A DNA stretch of 64,000 nucleotides from Szabonella alba. Its GTDB lineage: Bacteria > Pseudomonadota > Alphaproteobacteria > Rhodobacterales > Rhodobacteraceae. A program made the translations under genes and the position numbers. This document shows positions 7,983 through 17,278 of this stretch, piece by piece; position 1 is the stretch's first letter; each line of letters starts with the position of its first letter. Below the pieces are notes generated by a model. That model saw only the letters and a program-made list of their open reading frames with translations. It was not told the origin of the DNA and searched no databases. The stretch covers positions 1 to 64,000 of the forward strand of contig NZ_JAESVN010000006.1 in assembly GCF_016765775.1 (NCBI RefSeq), written 5' to 3'.

Positions 7983-9680
7983 CTAACCGGGGATGATCTC
8001 GAATTTCACCACATCGACCATGCCGCGATCGGTGATCTTCAGCGCCGGGATCACTGGCAGCGCCAGAAAGGCCAGTTGCAGGAAAGGTTCCTCCAGCGTG
8101 ACCCCAAGGCCGCGCGCGGCGGCGCGCAGATCGACCAGCCGTTCGCGCACGACCTCAAACGGGTCAAGGCTCATCAGCCCTGCGACCGGCAGCGCCAGTT
8201 CCGCCAGCACCCGCCCCCCGGCGGCGACGACAAAACCGCCCTCGATTTCCGAAAGCCGGTTCGCGGCCAGCGCCATATCGGCGTAATCCACCCCCACCAC
8301 CGCGATATTGTGATGGTCATGGCAGACGGTCGAGGCGATGGCCCCGGCCTGCAATCCGAAGCCGCGCACGAAACCATTGGCGATATTGCCGTTCCTGCCG
8401 TGACGTTCGATCACCGAAATGCGGATCAGGTCGCGGGCCGGATCGGGGCGCTTGTCGCCGCCCTCGGGTTCGATGTCTTCGCGCAGATGATCGGTGATGA
8501 TCTTGCCTTCGACGATCCCGATCACATCGGTCGCGCTGCGGTTGCCGGGGCTGCGGAAATCCTGCGCTGTCACCCGCGGCGCGCGCACCGAATTGCGCCC
8601 GACCGGCGCAAGGGCGGGCCGCGCGGCAAAGGCCGCCGCATCCACCACCCGCCCGCCCGCCAGCACCAGCCGCGCATCGCAGGCGGCCAGATCCGCCACA
8701 GCCACGATATCGGCCCGCTTGCCCGGCGCGATCTGGCCGCGATCCTTCAGCCCGAACGCCTCGGCCGCCGAAAGGCTGGCCGCGCGATAGGCGGCCAGTG
8801 GCGGAGTGCCCAGCGCGATCAGCCGCCGGATCATGTAATCCAGATGGCCATGTTCGCCGATATCCAGCGGATTGCGGTCATCGGTGCACAGGCACAGATA
8901 GGCCGATGTCGCCTCGGTCAGCACCGGCTGCAGCGCCTCCAGATCCTTGGAAACCGATCCTTCGCGGATCAGCACCCGCATCCCCTTTTGCAGCTTTTCC
9001 AGTGCTTCGGCCGCCGTTGTCGCCTCATGTTCGGTGCGGATACCGGCGGCGATATAGGCGTTCAGGTCACGCCCCGTCAGTTGCGGGCAATGGCCGTCGA
9101 TATGACCGCCCGCAAACAGGCGCAGCTTGTCCATGGCGCCCGGATCACGATGGATGACGCCGGGATAATTCATGAATTCCGCAAGGCCGATGGCCGAGGG
9201 ATGCCCCATCAGCCCCGCGATATCCGACGCCCCAATCTCGGCCCCGGCGGTTTCCATATCGGTCGAAGGCACGCAGGAGGACAGTTGCACCCGCAGATCC
9301 ATCAGCAGATGGTGGCTGGCCTCCTGAAACCAGCGGATGCCGTCCACTCCGATGACATTCGCAATCTCATGCGGATCGCAGATCGCGGTGGTGACGCCGC
9401 GCGGGGTCACGCAGCGATCAAATTCATGCGGGGTGACAAGCGAGGATTCGACATGCAGATGCGTGTCGATAAAGCCCGGCACCAGCGTCAGGCCGGAAAC
9501 GTCGATCACCCGCGCGGCCTCATATCCCGCACCGATGCCCACGATCACCGCGCCGCAGATCGCGACATCGCCCGGGATCATCGCGCCTGTCACAAGGTCG
9601 AAAACCTGCCCGCCGCGCAGCACCAGATCGGCCGGCACATCGCCCCGCCCTGCCGCGATCCGCCGTTCGAGTTCATCCAT
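7983..9680 (-). CDS. ade: Adenine deaminase
   Basis: The enzyme hydrolyses adenine to hypoxanthine and ammonia in purine salvage. The 565-residue product belongs to the amidohydrolase superfamily: [15 protein letters not shown] carries the metal-binding H74 and H76, and [20 protein letters not shown] and [10 protein letters not shown] supply further active-site residues; a C-terminal adenine-deaminase domain ends VVKFEIIPG. The ATG at 9680 is chosen because GGAG lies nine bases upstream; an ATG at 9695 has its only purine-rich stretch directly abutting the codon, and longer upstream frames are noncoding. It faces the helical-repeat gene and is divergent from selO. Confidence 0.93.
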   Translation of the reverse strand: MDELERRIAAGRGDVPADLVLRGGQVFDLVTGAMIPGDVAICGAVIVGIGAGYEAARVIDVSGLTLVPGFIDTHLHVESSLVTPHEFDRCVTPRGVTTAICDPHEIANVIGVDGIRWFQEASHHLLMDLRVQLSSCVPSTDMETAGAEIGASDIAGLMGHPSAIGLAEFMNYPGVIHRDPGAMDKLRLFAGGHIDGHCPQLTGRDLNAYIAAGIRTEHEATTAAEALEKLQKGMRVLIREGSVSKDLEALQPVLTEATSAYLCLCTDDRNPLDIGEHGHLDYMIRRLIALGTPPLAAYRAASLSAAEAFGLKDRGQIAPGKRADIVAVADLAACDARLVLAGGRVVDAAAFAARPALAPVGRNSVRAPRVTAQDFRSPGNRSATDVIGIVEGKIITDHLREDIEPEGGDKRPDPARDLIRISVIERHGRNGNIANGFVRGFGLQAGAIASTVCHDHHNIAVVGVDYADMALAANRLSEIEGGFVVAAGGRVLAELALPVAGLMSLDPFEVVRERLVDLRAAARGLGVTLEEPFLQLAFLALPVIPALKITDRGMVDVVKFEIIPG

Positions 9681-9869
9681 CGCCAAGGTCTCCATCCTTT
9701 GCGCCAGCAAAGCAGGAAAACGGGCCGAAGGTCCAGCCCGGGCAAAGCAGGGGGGCCAGCCCCCCTGACCCCCCGGGATATTTCCGGACAGAAAAAGGGG
9801 GGCGGGCGGCGCATTGCTTGCCCTTGCGCGCTTGCGACCCCAGTATAAGGAGCCAAGACCGGAGAAATC

Positions 9870-11333
9870 ATGTCTGCCCCCTTTGTCTTCGACAACAGCT
9901 ATGCCCGCGATCTTGAAGGATTCTATACGCTCTGGCCCGGGGCAGTCGCGCCTGCGCCGCGCATCCTGCGGCTGAACACCGAACTTGCGCAGGAACTGGG
10001 TCTGGACCCTGCGGCGCTGGATGCCGAGGTTCTGACCGGCAGCCGCGCGCCCGAAGGGGCCCAGCCCCTTGCCATGGCCTATGCGGGCCATCAGTTCGGC
10101 GGGTTTTCCCCGCAGCTGGGCGATGGGCGCGCGATCCTGCTGGGCGAGGTGATCGACAGCAAGGGCGCGCGGCGCGACATCCATCTGAAGGGTTCGGGCC
10201 GCACGCCGTTTTCGCGGGGCGGCGACGGCAAGGCGGTGCTGGGGCCGGTCCTGCGCGAATATCTGATCGGTGAGGCGATGCAGGGCCTTGGCATCCCCAC
10301 AACCCGGGCGCTGGCCGCCTGCACCACCGGCGAACAGGTGCTGCGCCAGAACGGGCCGGAACCGGGCGCGGTGCTGGCACGCGTCGCCGCCTCACATCTG
10401 CGGGTCGGAACGTTCCAGTTCTTTGCCGCACGGCGTGAGGTGGACCGGGTGGCGCAATTGCTGGATTATGCGATTGCTCGCCATGACCCCGATCTTGCTG
10501 GAAAAACCGCCAGCATTTCGGACAGGGCCTTGGCCTTTCTGGGCCGGGTCACGGCACGGCAGGCCGACCTGATCGCGGCCTGGATGTCGGTGGGGTTTGT
10601 CCATGGCGTGATGAACACCGACAATATGACGATTTCCGGTGAGACCATCGACTATGGCCCCTGCGCCTTTCTGGATGCCCATCACCCCGAGGCGGTGTTT
10701 TCCTCCATCGACACGCAGGGGCGCTATGCCTTCGGCAATCAGCCGGGGATCGCGCAATGGAATCTTGCGCGGCTGGCTGAAACCCTGCTGTCGGTGATTG
10801 CACCCGGGGATGCGGAACAGGCCATTGCCCCGGTGACGGCGGTGCTGGAAGGCTTCCCCGATCTTTACCGCGATGCGTGGTTGCGCCGGATGCGGGCGAA
10901 ACTGGGGCTTGAACGCGCGATGGCGGGGGATGAAGCGCTGATCACCGGCCTCCTTGACCTGCTGACCGCCCATGGTGCCGATTTCACCCGGTCCTTCCGG
11001 GCCCTGTCCGGGGATCGGGCGGTTCTGACCGCGATGATCAGTGACCGGCCCGCGCTGGAGGACTGGCTGGGCCGCTGGCAGCAGCGCGCCGCGCAGGAGG
11101 AGGCCCCCCCCGAGGCGCAGGCCGCCCGGATGCGTGCCGCGAACCCGGTCTATATCCCACGCAACCACAAGGTCGAAGAGGCGCTGACCGCCGCCGGTCA
11201 GGGCGACATGGCCCCGTTTGAGCGGCTGTTGTCGCTGGTCTCGGCCCCTTTCGATGCGGTGCCCGGGGCCGAGGGCCATGCCCTGCCCGCGCCTGCCGGG
11301 TTCGGCCCCTATCGCACCTTCTGCGGGACCTGA
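9870..11333 (+). CDS. selO: Protein adenylyltransferase SelO (YdiU family)
   Basis: SelO is a pseudokinase-fold enzyme that transfers AMP to Ser, Thr or Tyr of client proteins during redox stress. The 487-residue length, the motifs [44 protein letters not shown] and [20 protein letters not shown] and the C-terminal YRTFCGT fit the family. The ATG at 9870 follows a GGAG (9861-9864). The stop is TGA directly after FCGT, which is ordinary for bacterial members. selD lies 7 kb away but is not linked by operon. Confidence 0.94.
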   Translation: MSAPFVFDNSYARDLEGFYTLWPGAVAPAPRILRLNTELAQELGLDPAALDAEVLTGSRAPEGAQPLAMAYAGHQFGGFSPQLGDGRAILLGEVIDSKGARRDIHLKGSGRTPFSRGGDGKAVLGPVLREYLIGEAMQGLGIPTTRALAACTTGEQVLRQNGPEPGAVLARVAASHLRVGTFQFFAARREVDRVAQLLDYAIARHDPDLAGKTASISDRALAFLGRVTARQADLIAAWMSVGFVHGVMNTDNMTISGETIDYGPCAFLDAHHPEAVFSSIDTQGRYAFGNQPGIAQWNLARLAETLLSVIAPGDAEQAIAPVTAVLEGFPDLYRDAWLRRMRAKLGLERAMAGDEALITGLLDLLTAHGADFTRSFRALSGDRAVLTAMISDRPALEDWLGRWQQRAAQEEAPPEAQAARMRAANPVYIPRNHKVEEALTAAGQGDMAPFERLLSLVSAPFDAVPGAEGHALPAPAGFGPYRTFCGT

Positions 11334-11354
11334 TCCCGCAATCCGGACCGCGTG

Positions 11355-12005
11355 TCAGCGCCCGGATTTGTCACGCCAGCTGTCGATCCAGCGGCCGAAC
11401 CGGCCCCGCGCCGCGCCGGCCCGGTCCTCGACCGCGTCGATACGGTCGCCGATCCGGTCCATGGTCGGGTCGATCGTGCGTTCGCGGAACTGCGCCCACA
11501 TCCGCCAGAACAGCACAAGGAATCCCGCCACTGTGGTCAGGATCACGATATTGATCCATGGAAAGACCCGCGCATCCGGGCCTTCGACCGGCCAGACCGA
11601 AACCGCATTGGGAAAGATCGTGAAAAACTCGTTGCGCCAGCCATAATGCCGGACTGCCACCCATTGCGGGGTCGCATTGGTGGAAATCAGGTTCGTCGCC
11701 TGCGCCTGCAGGTTGAAGCTGTTGATCTTGAAATAGGGCGGCCAGCCCCATCCGGTATCCTGATTGCGGTAAACCATCGGCCGGTCATTGGCGCGGAAGG
11801 TCTGAATGAAGAAAACATCGTAATTCTGGCCGCTGGAACTGCCCACCTCGGGCGGTGACCAAAAAAATGAGTTTTCGCCGAAATCAATGCGCCGCGTCTC
11901 GGTGCCGACGATCCGCACAATATCAACCTGCGGCAAAGTGTAGTGGAAGAACGACAGGACCAGTGTCGCAATCACCGTCAGCAGGGTCCATTTCACATAG
12001 CGCAT
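11355..12005 (-). CDS. DUF1523 family membrane protein
   Basis: A 216-residue protein of the uncharacterised DUF1523 family. An N-terminal hydrophobic segment (residues ~7-25) is followed by an extracytoplasmic part containing IVRIVGTETRRIDFGENSFF and YRNQDTGWGWPPYFKINSFN, a second transmembrane segment (~146-166), and a positively charged, helical C-terminal tail. It is the last gene of the AAA+ operon, ten bases after the small membrane protein. Its membrane placement suggests an anchor or sensor for the operon, but no function is known. Confidence 0.8.
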   Translation of the reverse strand: MRYVKWTLLTVIATLVLSFFHYTLPQVDIVRIVGTETRRIDFGENSFFWSPPEVGSSSGQNYDVFFIQTFRANDRPMVYRNQDTGWGWPPYFKINSFNLQAQATNLISTNATPQWVAVRHYGWRNEFFTIFPNAVSVWPVEGPDARVFPWINIVILTTVAGFLVLFWRMWAQFRERTIDPTMDRIGDRIDAVEDRAGAARGRFGRWIDSWRDKSGR

Positions 12006-12015
12006 CGGGCCATCC

Positions 12016-12282
12016 TCAGCCGAAATTCAGAACATAGAGCAACACCAGAAAGACCAGCGTCGGAATGATATAGACCAGCCACAGGAGCTTGCGCCGCAAA
12101 CCGCCCTGATAGGCGGTCATGCCGGCCTCGATATAGGCATCCCGCTCTCCGGGGCCCTGCGCCGCATCCCATTCCTTTTCAAGTTCCTCACGCCGCAGGG
12201 AGCGGGCATAGATCGACAGCAGCACATAAAGCACCGTCATGACGACGAAGCCGATAATTGCCAGACGCACCATCGCAACCAT
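12016..12282 (-). CDS. Small two-helix membrane protein
   Basis: The 88-residue product has two transmembrane segments (about residues 5-24 and 66-86) joined by a charged helix RREELEKEWDAAQGPGERDA with a YIEAGMTAYQGGLRRKL tail. It begins exactly where the DUF6638 gene ends and lies ten bases before DUF1523, so it belongs to the same transcript. I do not recognise a named family. The charged loop would face the cytoplasm or periplasm in a hairpin topology. Confidence 0.75.
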   Translation of the reverse strand: MVAMVRLAIIGFVVMTVLYVLLSIYARSLRREELEKEWDAAQGPGERDAYIEAGMTAYQGGLRRKLLWLVYIIPTLVFLVLLYVLNFG

Positions 12283-13640
12283 CAGGACCGCTTTCGCAAG
12301 GCGCCCCAGGGGCCGACAAGATCGACCATCGTGGGGCTGGGTTTGGGTTCGGGGCGCTCGGCCTCATCCATCCCCGGTTCGGGGCCGAACAGCGCCGCGC
12401 GCGCGCCTGCCTTGTCTACCTGATACTCCCGCGCAAGGAAATCCGCGACATAGCCGCGCTTGCGATCCGACCATGTGGCATAGCTGGCGTAGAACAGTTC
12501 CTTATGCGTGATGAACATCTGCCGCACATCCAGCGGGGCCAACTGGCTGAGCAGCATGTTCACCAGATCGCGGTCGGCATGGGGGCGCGAGCGCAGCGTG
12601 TAGAAATAGGCCGGATGTTCCGAGGTGATGCGCGGCCAGTCGCCCCCCCCTTCAACCCAGGACAGAAGCCGCGCAAGGCCCTTGAATTCATCCGGCAGTG
12701 CCGCCCCCAGCCGATGCGCGATCTTGCGCAGATCGGTGCGGGTGGCATTGCCCAGATCAAGCTCCAGCGCCTCGGCGGCATCGACAAGGATGAAATCCAT
12801 CTTCTGGCGCAGGACGGCCGCACTGTCCATGCCGCGCGCCTTGACGATGGGTTCAACCAGCCCGTTGCGTTCCAGCCAGTCGGCAACCATGTTGCGCATC
12901 GACAGATCCATGACCTGACCGACGGGCATTTCGCCAAGGTCTTGAACCGGCCCGACCGAAATCACCGCCGGAGCCTTCACCGTGCGGAAAACATAAAGCC
13001 CGCCGAAATGCGAGGTCCAGAAATTCGGCTGCTCAAAACCCATGGCGGGCAGTGAAATCGGCACGCGGGTGACATCGCCGGTGCGCTTGGCCAGACCGAT
13101 CATCTCGGCGATCAGCAGATCATTGCGCCAGCCATCGGGGGTGCTGCGAAAACGGTCGATCAACTGGCCCAGTTTGGCCGCATCGGCAACATGGCCGCCA
13201 ATCGTATCGGCCTCGATGGTGATGCGGCGGATATCCAGCAGGCGCGCGGGCGTGTTCATCTCATAGACGGAATTCGCAAGCTCCCCCGCCACGGCATCGC
13301 GGGCGGTCAGGGCAAATAACTGCGCCTCATTGGCCTCATAGAACTGGCGCAGAATGCCGCGCGAGGTGGAAAATTTGGCATTCAGCAAGGGCGCGGCCTT
13401 CTGCGCCGTGGTCAGCAGGATGAACTGCCGGTTGCAGCCATTGGGGTTGAGATAGATGTCATTGCCCAGCTCATCGCCGATTTCCGGCGAATAGCCGGAA
13501 ATGTCGATGTGGAAATCGGTCAGTTGCGTCGTCTTGCCGGTCAGGTGTTTCAGCGCACGATTGTAGCGTTCGATGAGGGCGGGGGAGGAGATTTCGACAA
13601 GATTGCCGAACATCAGGCCATGCTGGATGAGGCGTTTCAT
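12282..13640 (-). CDS. DUF6638 family protein of the AAA+ operon
   Basis: A 452-residue soluble protein starting MKRLIQHGLMFGNLVEISSP. The sequence matches what I remember of the DUF6638 family of Rhodobacterales (DFHIDISGYSPEIGDE, NRQFILLTTAQKAAPLLNAK FSTSRGIL, RQKMDFILVDAAEALELDLG). No catalytic motif is evident. Its ATG overlaps the stop of the preceding AT-rich gene as ATGA and its end touches the next start, so it is translated within a coupled block. The constant presence beside an AAA+ ATPase suggests a client or adaptor; that is inference. Confidence 0.75.
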   Translation of the reverse strand: MKRLIQHGLMFGNLVEISSPALIERYNRALKHLTGKTTQLTDFHIDISGYSPEIGDELGNDIYLNPNGCNRQFILLTTAQKAAPLLNAKFSTSRGILRQFYEANEAQLFALTARDAVAGELANSVYEMNTPARLLDIRRITIEADTIGGHVADAAKLGQLIDRFRSTPDGWRNDLLIAEMIGLAKRTGDVTRVPISLPAMGFEQPNFWTSHFGGLYVFRTVKAPAVISVGPVQDLGEMPVGQVMDLSMRNMVADWLERNGLVEPIVKARGMDSAAVLRQKMDFILVDAAEALELDLGNATRTDLRKIAHRLGAALPDEFKGLARLLSWVEGGGDWPRITSEHPAYFYTLRSRPHADRDLVNMLLSQLAPLDVRQMFITHKELFYASYATWSDRKRGYVADFLAREYQVDKAGARAALFGPEPGMDEAERPEPKPSPTMVDLVGPWGALRKRS

Positions 13641-14182
13641 GGGGCCAGCCCATTATTTGCATCCACTTCCATTCGAGCGATTACCCTCTGACAAATCTGG
13701 AAAAAATGGTCATCAATTGACGCGAATTCAGCACTATTTTCTTTTTTTGATAAGGCTTCCACCTTCAAATCCAACGCAGAATCCAGCTTCCCAGCCTCAG
13801 GATCAGATGAATTGATAAGCAATAAGATCTCAAGTCGTAAAGAAATTAACTGCTCAAGCGCAACTTTTGCACTTTCCCTTGTTATTTGATCCTTGTGACC
13901 GCTACTTAACCCAAACGTTAAATCCGCACTAAGTTGGAGTTGAATTGCAGCATAACGGCGCACGGCAGATCGAAACTGCTCAATCTTGACTTTTTTATCA
14001 TCGAATATCCGAATTTGACGCTGTAGTTCTCTGCTCCTTGCCTGTGACTGGAGATTTGCACGATTAGTGAAATATGCAACCACTCCAGAGGCTATAGCAG
14101 TAAGAACCGGCAGACCAACAGCAACTACGATGGCTTGATGCTCAACAACCCAGCTATTTGCGGTCGACCAAAAATCACTCAC
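13637..14182 (-). CDS. AT-rich membrane-anchored coiled-coil protein, probable acquired gene
   Basis: The 181-residue product has one N-terminal transmembrane segment (AIVVAVGLPVLTAIASGVVA) followed by a charged helical region (NRANLQSQARSRELQRQIRI onward) and an acidic C-terminus. No family is recognised. Base composition is very different from the neighbours: the row 13801-13860 has 21 G/C in 60 bases, while the row 14221-14280 in the ATPase gene has 35. The GTG start at 14182 overlaps the ATPase stop as GTGA with GGAGGGG upstream, and its TGA overlaps the DUF6638 ATG, so a foreign gene is seated between two coupled genes without breaking them. A GTG at 14200 is possible but lies inside the ATPase gene. 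Confidence 0.7.
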   Translation of the reverse strand: MSDFWSTANSWVVEHQAIVVAVGLPVLTAIASGVVAYFTNRANLQSQARSRELQRQIRIFDDKKVKIEQFRSAVRRYAAIQLQLSADLTFGLSSGHKDQITRESAKVALEQLISLRLEILLLINSSDPEAGKLDSALDLKVEALSKKENSAEFASIDDHFFQICQRVIARMEVDANNGLAP

Positions 14183-16116
14183 CCCTTCCCCTCCAGCCAC
14201 CGCCGCTTGGCCTCTTCCTGCCGTCCGAAATCGCGCACCATGTTCGAAATCGCCACCTCATCCGACTTGTCGGCATAGCGGAATTCCGAATCTGCGTATC
14301 GGTTGATCTCCTGAATCACCATTTCCACCGTGATCTTCGTGGTCATGCCCCGGATCATCGCCAGCTTCTCGTCATAGGGTTTGAACAGGAACAGATCGGG
14401 GTTTTCCATCCATTCGTCGGGAAGTTCAAAATCCATCGCGCGGACCTTCACCGCATCGGTGATGTTCTTGATCGCGCGGCCGGTAAAGCGCGGATCGGCC
14501 TCCTGGATCGCCTTCAGATAGCTGCCGATCTTGGCAATCGTGTCCAGGGGGCCCAGATCGCGGGAAACCCGTTCCCAGACCGCGATCAACCCTTCCTCAT
14601 GCGGGCGGGAATGGGATTCAAAACTGGCCGACACCGCGCGCTTGATTTCCTGTGCGGCGAACAGCTCATGCGCGCCCAGCGGAATGTCGTGGTTCCGGCC
14701 CATCAGCAGCGACAGGATGTCGATGTAATCCTCCCGCGTCTGGGGGCCGTCTACCAGAAATCGCGCCCCTGCCCGCTGGCGCAGGGCGTCATCCACATTC
14801 TCGGGGAAGTTCGAAAACATCCCGAAGGTGCAATTGCCGCGCACGACAGTATTCGCCCCGGCAAAAGCCTCCATGAAAACTGCCGTCACCTCCTGCTGGC
14901 CCGCGCTGGATTGCCGGTCGCCGCGCTTGCCCGCGATCTGGTCGATATCGTCGATGGTGCCGAAGCCGATCACGGCGGAGTCAAGCACATTGGTGATGAA
15001 GGCTTTGGCATTCTGCCCCGATTTGCCCTGATAGCTGTCGATCTGGTCGATGCTGAAATTCTGATAGCGGAACGGATAGCCCGCGACCTTGCAATAGTCA
15101 TTCAGCAGCCCCGCCATCATCTGGATCAGCGTGGTCTTGCCCGTCCCCGGCGCGCCATCCCCCATGAATGTGAAGATGAATCCGCCCATTTCCGCGAACG
15201 GGTTCATCTTGCGGTCGAAATCATAGGCCATCAGCATCTTCGAGAGCCGCAGCGCCTGATATTTGGCGATATGGTTGCCCACCACCTCATGCGGTTTCTT
15301 GAAGGTCATGGTCAGCGCCGTGCCGCGCGCCGCGCGGGCAGGCTTGAACCCCGCAATGGTCAGGCCATCGGCCTCAATCCGCCAGCTTGCCCCGACAAAG
15401 CCCGCCAGCCGCGCCGCCGTTTCGGCCCGTTGGGCGACCGAGGCCATCAGAAGTTCCGCATAGGCCAGAACGGTTGCCACAAGGCTGCCATCGTCGCTGG
15501 CATGGGTGGCGATCATCTGGTCCAGTTCCCAGATCGCGCCATGCAGGGCCAGCGGCGCATTGTCGGTCAGCACCTCATCCACCGTGCCCAGATCGACGGC
15601 GCGTTCGCTGGCCTGCGCGGACAGAAGGAAAGCCGCCGCATTGGCAAAGGTGTAAAGCACCGCCAGCGCCTCGGCGGCGAGAAGCTCGGTGAATTCGGCC
15701 TTGCGGTCGGCGGCCAGCCGGTTTTCCAGATTGGCCTTCTTCAATTCGGTCAGTGGCGTGGTGCGGGCAAATTCCGCGCCAACGGCCAGCGCGATGGCCA
15801 GCGCACGGCGCAGACCCTGCCCGACAGCGGCCTGCACGGGGGAGGTCAGCGGATCATCCTCATCCTTTCCGGCAATCCGGTCCATCAGGCGCACGCCCTC
15901 GGCCCGCGCGGTGGAGCGCGTGACCAGCCCCGGCGTGGTGGAGCGGAAGCGCCGCCCCATCGCCGCCACCCCGGGGGAGCGTTCGGGCGCTGTGGCCGCC
16001 TGACGCGGGCTGGCGATGCGGGGCGTATGGTCCAGCCCGATCAGCATTTCGGTCGCGGCAGGGTAATGCGCGCGGATATCCTCTTCGCGCAGTTCCATCG
16101 TGTCACGCGTCGCCAT
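14179..16116 (-). CDS. AAA+ ATPase, core of an uncharacterised Rhodobacterales operon
   Basis: A 645-residue protein whose C-terminal half is an AAA+ module: Walker A GDGAPGTGKTT with K327, a Walker B-like GFGTIDDIDQIAG, and a sensor-like RGNCTFGMFSNFPENVDDAL with a following RQRAG arginine stretch. The N-terminal half is helical and unassigned. The chosen ATG at 16116 (MATRDTMELREEDI) has a strong GGAGG seven bases upstream; the longer frame starting at 16191 lacks this. The operon order and overlaps imply it acts with the coiled-coil protein and the 379-residue protein encoded upstream and with DUF6638 downstream. It is a remodelling ATPase by fold; the client is unknown. Confidence 0.82.
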   Translation of the reverse strand: MATRDTMELREEDIRAHYPAATEMLIGLDHTPRIASPRQAATAPERSPGVAAMGRRFRSTTPGLVTRSTARAEGVRLMDRIAGKDEDDPLTSPVQAAVGQGLRRALAIALAVGAEFARTTPLTELKKANLENRLAADRKAEFTELLAAEALAVLYTFANAAAFLLSAQASERAVDLGTVDEVLTDNAPLALHGAIWELDQMIATHASDDGSLVATVLAYAELLMASVAQRAETAARLAGFVGASWRIEADGLTIAGFKPARAARGTALTMTFKKPHEVVGNHIAKYQALRLSKMLMAYDFDRKMNPFAEMGGFIFTFMGDGAPGTGKTTLIQMMAGLLNDYCKVAGYPFRYQNFSIDQIDSYQGKSGQNAKAFITNVLDSAVIGFGTIDDIDQIAGKRGDRQSSAGQQEVTAVFMEAFAGANTVVRGNCTFGMFSNFPENVDDALRQRAGARFLVDGPQTREDYIDILSLLMGRNHDIPLGAHELFAAQEIKRAVSASFESHSRPHEEGLIAVWERVSRDLGPLDTIAKIGSYLKAIQEADPRFTGRAIKNITDAVKVRAMDFELPDEWMENPDLFLFKPYDEKLAMIRGMTTKITVEMVIQEINRYADSEFRYADKSDEVAISNMVRDFGRQEEAKRRWLEGKG

Positions 16117-16138
16117 CGTTACCTCCTGCCGTTGCGGG

Positions 16139-17278
16139 CTACCGTTGCGGGATGATGCGCCCGCCCGCCCCCACCACGAATTTCCGCACATCCCGGAACC
16201 CCGGGGGGTTAAGCTCTGCCAGCGCCTGATAGGGCCGTTCGGGCAGCACGATCATGCGCTCCAGTTTCGTGGCGCCGATATCCTCAAGCCCCTGACCCGC
16301 GAAAGGGCTTGAGGCAAAGACCTGACGTTCGGCCGATGAGAACCAGCCGGTCTTGACCGTTTCCACCCGGTCGGACAGCAGATCCTCCACCGTCCAGACC
16401 AGCGCCCAGTCCTGCCCCGTGGCAGCCCCGGCATGGGTCAGCACATCCGAGACCGGCCCCGATTGCAGGGTGAAGCCGGACGAATGCATCGGCCCCAAAT
16501 GGATCCGGCGCAGGCGGCGGGGATGCAGATCGTCGAAATCCTCGTCAAACCCCTTGGCGATGGTCAGCAGCTTCAGCCCGCCCAGCGATTGCGCCATCAG
16601 ATGCGACTGCACCTGCGGCCAGCGCCGGTTGTCCTTGGGCAGCGATGTGCGGCCACTGTCCTGCACATTCATCAGGTAAATCACCGGCAAGTTGGTCTGG
16701 CTGTCATAGACCGCCCAATGGACCATCCAGCTGCGCCGATCGGGCGTTTCGCCCAGCCATTGCAGATCGGGATCGTTGCGCGCCCAGAACAGATCCCGGT
16801 CGCGCAGCGTTTCATAGTAAAGCCGCTGTGACAGCGCGAATTGCAGCCGGGTCGGAATGGTCAGATCACCGACGATCTGGCGCACCATCGCGTCCTTCAG
16901 TTCGGCCTCGGTCTCCATCCCGGCCAGATGGCGCGTGGCCTGCTGGGCATCATTCGCCATGACCAGCAGTTCCTGCGCGACCGGAAAGCCGCTTTCATGC
17001 CGGTCAAAGCTAAGCTTGCCGGGAAGCGGCCCGTCCAGACGCCCTGACATCAGGTATTTATGCGACAGCGCCGTGAAACTGGCGCTGAGCCGCAGGATAT
17101 AGCTGCCGATGATCCGCGCCTCCAGCCGGGTCAGGCTGCCCTCGGATTCAAGCTCGGCCGCGACCCGGGCCAGATGGCCGGTGATCGCCTCGAATTTGGC
17201 GAAATAGCGGCGCGTGACCAGCGTGTCATGCAGTTCCGCATGGTCGTCGGTCAGTGCGGTTTTCGGACCTTGCGCCAC
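16139..17278 (-). CDS. Unknown protein of the AAA+ operon
   Basis: A 379-residue soluble protein that begins with GTG at 17278 directly after the TAA of the coiled-coil gene. The N-terminal ~120 residues are helical (RRYFAKFEAITGHLARVAAE); the C-terminal part is mixed and contains WMVHWAVYDSQTNLPVIYLM and RRIHLGPMHSSGFTLQSGPV. I recognise no domain, signal peptide or membrane segment. Codon use and GC content match the surrounding genes, so it is an old member of the block. Its function can only be guessed from association with the ATPase. Confidence 0.7.
   Translation of the reverse strand: MAQGPKTALTDDHAELHDTLVTRRYFAKFEAITGHLARVAAELESEGSLTRLEARIIGSYILRLSASFTALSHKYLMSGRLDGPLPGKLSFDRHESGFPVAQELLVMANDAQQATRHLAGMETEAELKDAMVRQIVGDLTIPTRLQFALSQRLYYETLRDRDLFWARNDPDLQWLGETPDRRSWMVHWAVYDSQTNLPVIYLMNVQDSGRTSLPKDNRRWPQVQSHLMAQSLGGLKLLTIAKGFDEDFDDLHPRRLRRIHLGPMHSSGFTLQSGPVSDVLTHAGAATGQDWALVWTVEDLLSDRVETVKTGWFSSAERQVFASSPFAGQGLEDIGATKLERMIVLPERPYQALAELNPPGFRDVRKFVVGAGGRIIPQR

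Noticed and set aside
8076-9848. 590-residue open frame on the plus strand
   Set aside because: It is antisense to adenine deaminase, has shadow codon composition and no family match; the same applies to the long frames opposite the CHAT gene, the ATPase gene, the coiled-coil gene and bztC.
11331-11333. TGA at the end of selO as a selenocysteine codon
   Set aside because: Bacterial SelO normally ends with FCGT, and no extension of family-like sequence or hairpin follows the TGA.
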